NCBI RefSeq assembly: GCF_022835695.1
Contig: NZ_BQUV01000002.1
Location: 434,001-498,000 of the forward strand
Origin: Bradyrhizobium sp. Ce-3
GTDB lineage: Bacteria > Pseudomonadota > Alphaproteobacteria > Rhizobiales > Xanthobacteraceae
Reading direction: 5' to 3'
DNA length: 64,000 nucleotides
Positions within the stretch are counted from its first letter, which is position 1. The number at the start of each line of letters is the position of its first letter. Shown here in pieces: positions 63,122-64,000 of the stretch. Position numbers and translations under genes: made by a program. Under the pieces are notes generated by a model that saw only the letters and a list, made by a program, of their open reading frames with translations, was not told the origin of the DNA and ran no database searches.

Positions 63122-64000
63122 GCGGCGACGTCGCTTGCGAGCTTCAGCAGGTTGGCGGCGGTTGCCGTCTTGGCGCCGTAGTCCTTCCAGGCGGTGTCGC
63201 GCGCGATGTCGCGCCACTTGCCGACTGTGCCGGCATCGAGCGCGCTGACCTTGGCGCCGGCCTTCTCGTAGACCTTGGCGACTTCGGTGTCGTCGTCCTG
63301 CGCACCCTTGCGGCCGAACGCCTCGAGCTCGGTGCCGACGGCGAGGATGATGTCCTGCTGGTTCTTCGGCAGCTTGTCGAAGATCGCCTTCGACATCATC
63401 AGCGGCTCGAGCATGAACCAGTAGGAGGCGCCGGCGCCTGATGTCAGTGACTTCGCGACTTCCTCGAGGCGGAACGAGATCAGGCTGGTCGAGGAGGTGA
63501 TGCCGGCATCGCAGGCGCCGGTCTGCATCGCGGCGTAGATCTCGTTGGAGGGCACCGACAGCACCGCGGCGCCGGCGGTCTGCAGCACCATGTCCATCTC
63601 GCGCGAACCGCCGCGCACCTTGAGGCCCTTGGCGTCTTCCGGCGCCACGATCGCCTTGGAGCGGCTGGCGACGCCACCGGCCTGCCAGACCCAGGAGATC
63701 AACAGAATGCCCTTGTCGGCGAGGAAGTCGGTCAATGCCTTGCCGATCGGCTCCTTTTTCCAGCGCAGGCCCTGGTCGTAGGTCGTGACCAGCCCCGGCA
63801 TCAGGCCGATATTGGTCTCCGGCAGCTCGCCGCCGGCATAGGGCATCGGATACAGACTGAGGTCGAGCGCGCCCTTGCGCATCGCCGAGAACTGCGCGTT
63901 GGTCTTGATCAGCGAGGAGTTCGGATAGATCTCGGCGGTGAGGTCGCCGCCCGAGCGCTTGGCGACCTCGGCCGCGAACATCCGGCACAGCCGGTCGCGG
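63118..64000 (-). CDS. dctP: TRAP transporter solute-binding protein (DctP), partial
   Basis: The C-terminal 293 residues of a periplasmic TRAP binding protein; the frame is open to the window edge, so the start and signal peptide lie outside. Visible are GDLTAEIYPNSSLIKTNAQF, MRKGALDLSLYPMPYAGGEL, APEDAKGLKVRGGSREMDMV and the selectivity-related AAMQTGACDAGITSSTSLIS. It is first in the dctPQM operon. The ligand cannot be inferred from this part. Confidence 0.92.
   Translation of the reverse strand, partial: RDRLCRMFAAEVAKRSGGDLTAEIYPNSSLIKTNAQFSAMRKGALDLSLYPMPYAGGELPETNIGLMPGLVTTYDQGLRWKKEPIGKALTDFLADKGILLISWVWQAGGVASRSKAIVAPEDAKGLKVRGGSREMDMVLQTAGAAVLSVPSNEIYAAMQTGACDAGITSSTSLISFRLEEVAKSLTSGAGASYWFMLEPLMMSKAIFDKLPKNQQDIILAVGTELEAFGRKGAQDDDTEVAKVYEKAGAKVSALDAGTVGKWRDIARDTAWKDYGAKTATAANLLKLASDVAA

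Overview
The window is chromosomal DNA of high GC content from an alphaproteobacterium of the order Hyphomicrobiales (Rhizobiales), most probably Bradyrhizobium or a close relative. Three things support this. The order of the housekeeping genes fits. LexA has the alphaproteobacterial SOS box GTTC-N7-GTTC at 12142-12156. The intergenic gaps carry several families of dispersed palindromic repeats of the kind scattered through Bradyrhizobium genomes. Assignment is from reading only; no database search was run.

The backbone reads lpxB (partial), gltA, gltX, comEC, lexA, moeA, then moaC, trpC, trpD, a PpiD/SurA-like foldase, tpiA, secG, pyrG, kdsA, eno, ftsB, pdhA, pdhB, pdhC and lpdA. These genes cover lipid A and KDO synthesis, aminoacyl-tRNA synthesis, the SOS response, molybdenum cofactor, tryptophan, lower glycolysis, CTP, protein export and folding, and pyruvate dehydrogenase. 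Accessory genes sit between the backbone blocks.

Region by region: 1-1901 holds the lpxB end and an SRPBCC/ArsR pair behind a palindromic operator. 1925-4808 is gltA-gltX. 5001-7788 holds a glutaminyl-tRNA synthetase with an extra C-terminal domain of about 214 residues in DNA of different composition, then a SnoaL-like gene. 7916-13430 is comEC, two small conserved genes, lexA and moeA. 13450-28093 is a block of about 15 kb separating moeA from moaC: a HAD hydrolase, a gene-poor stretch rich in repeats, a Crp regulator with a DUF6894 partner, a two-component system beside a double-domain periplasmic protein, two solute-binding proteins without permeases, an Old Yellow Enzyme, CtpA protease and a GGDEF/EAL protein. 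28251-32579 is moaC-trpC-trpD-ppiD. 32820-37235 is tpiA, an XRE-cupin/GNAT pair, secG and pyrG. 37255-44831 holds a phospholipid-methyltransferase-like gene, an OmpR-type two-component system, NIPSNAP, an exported PAAR-like protein, kdsA, an MFS transporter, small genes of lower GC and queF. 44952-54745 is eno, a zinc-type dehydrogenase, an FMN reductase, ftsB and the pdh operon with three small extra genes. 54923-64000 holds a threonine-synthase-like enzyme, a TTT-type binding protein, a lytic transglycosylase, an SMP-30 protein, small genes and a TRAP transporter cut by the window edge.

The observations most worth a second look are the GlnRS fusion, the secreted PAAR-like protein, the split moaC/moeA locus, the micro-genes inside the pdh operon and the sensor/periplasmic-protein block at 16-20 kb. 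No tRNA, rRNA, CRISPR array, transposase or integrase was recognised.
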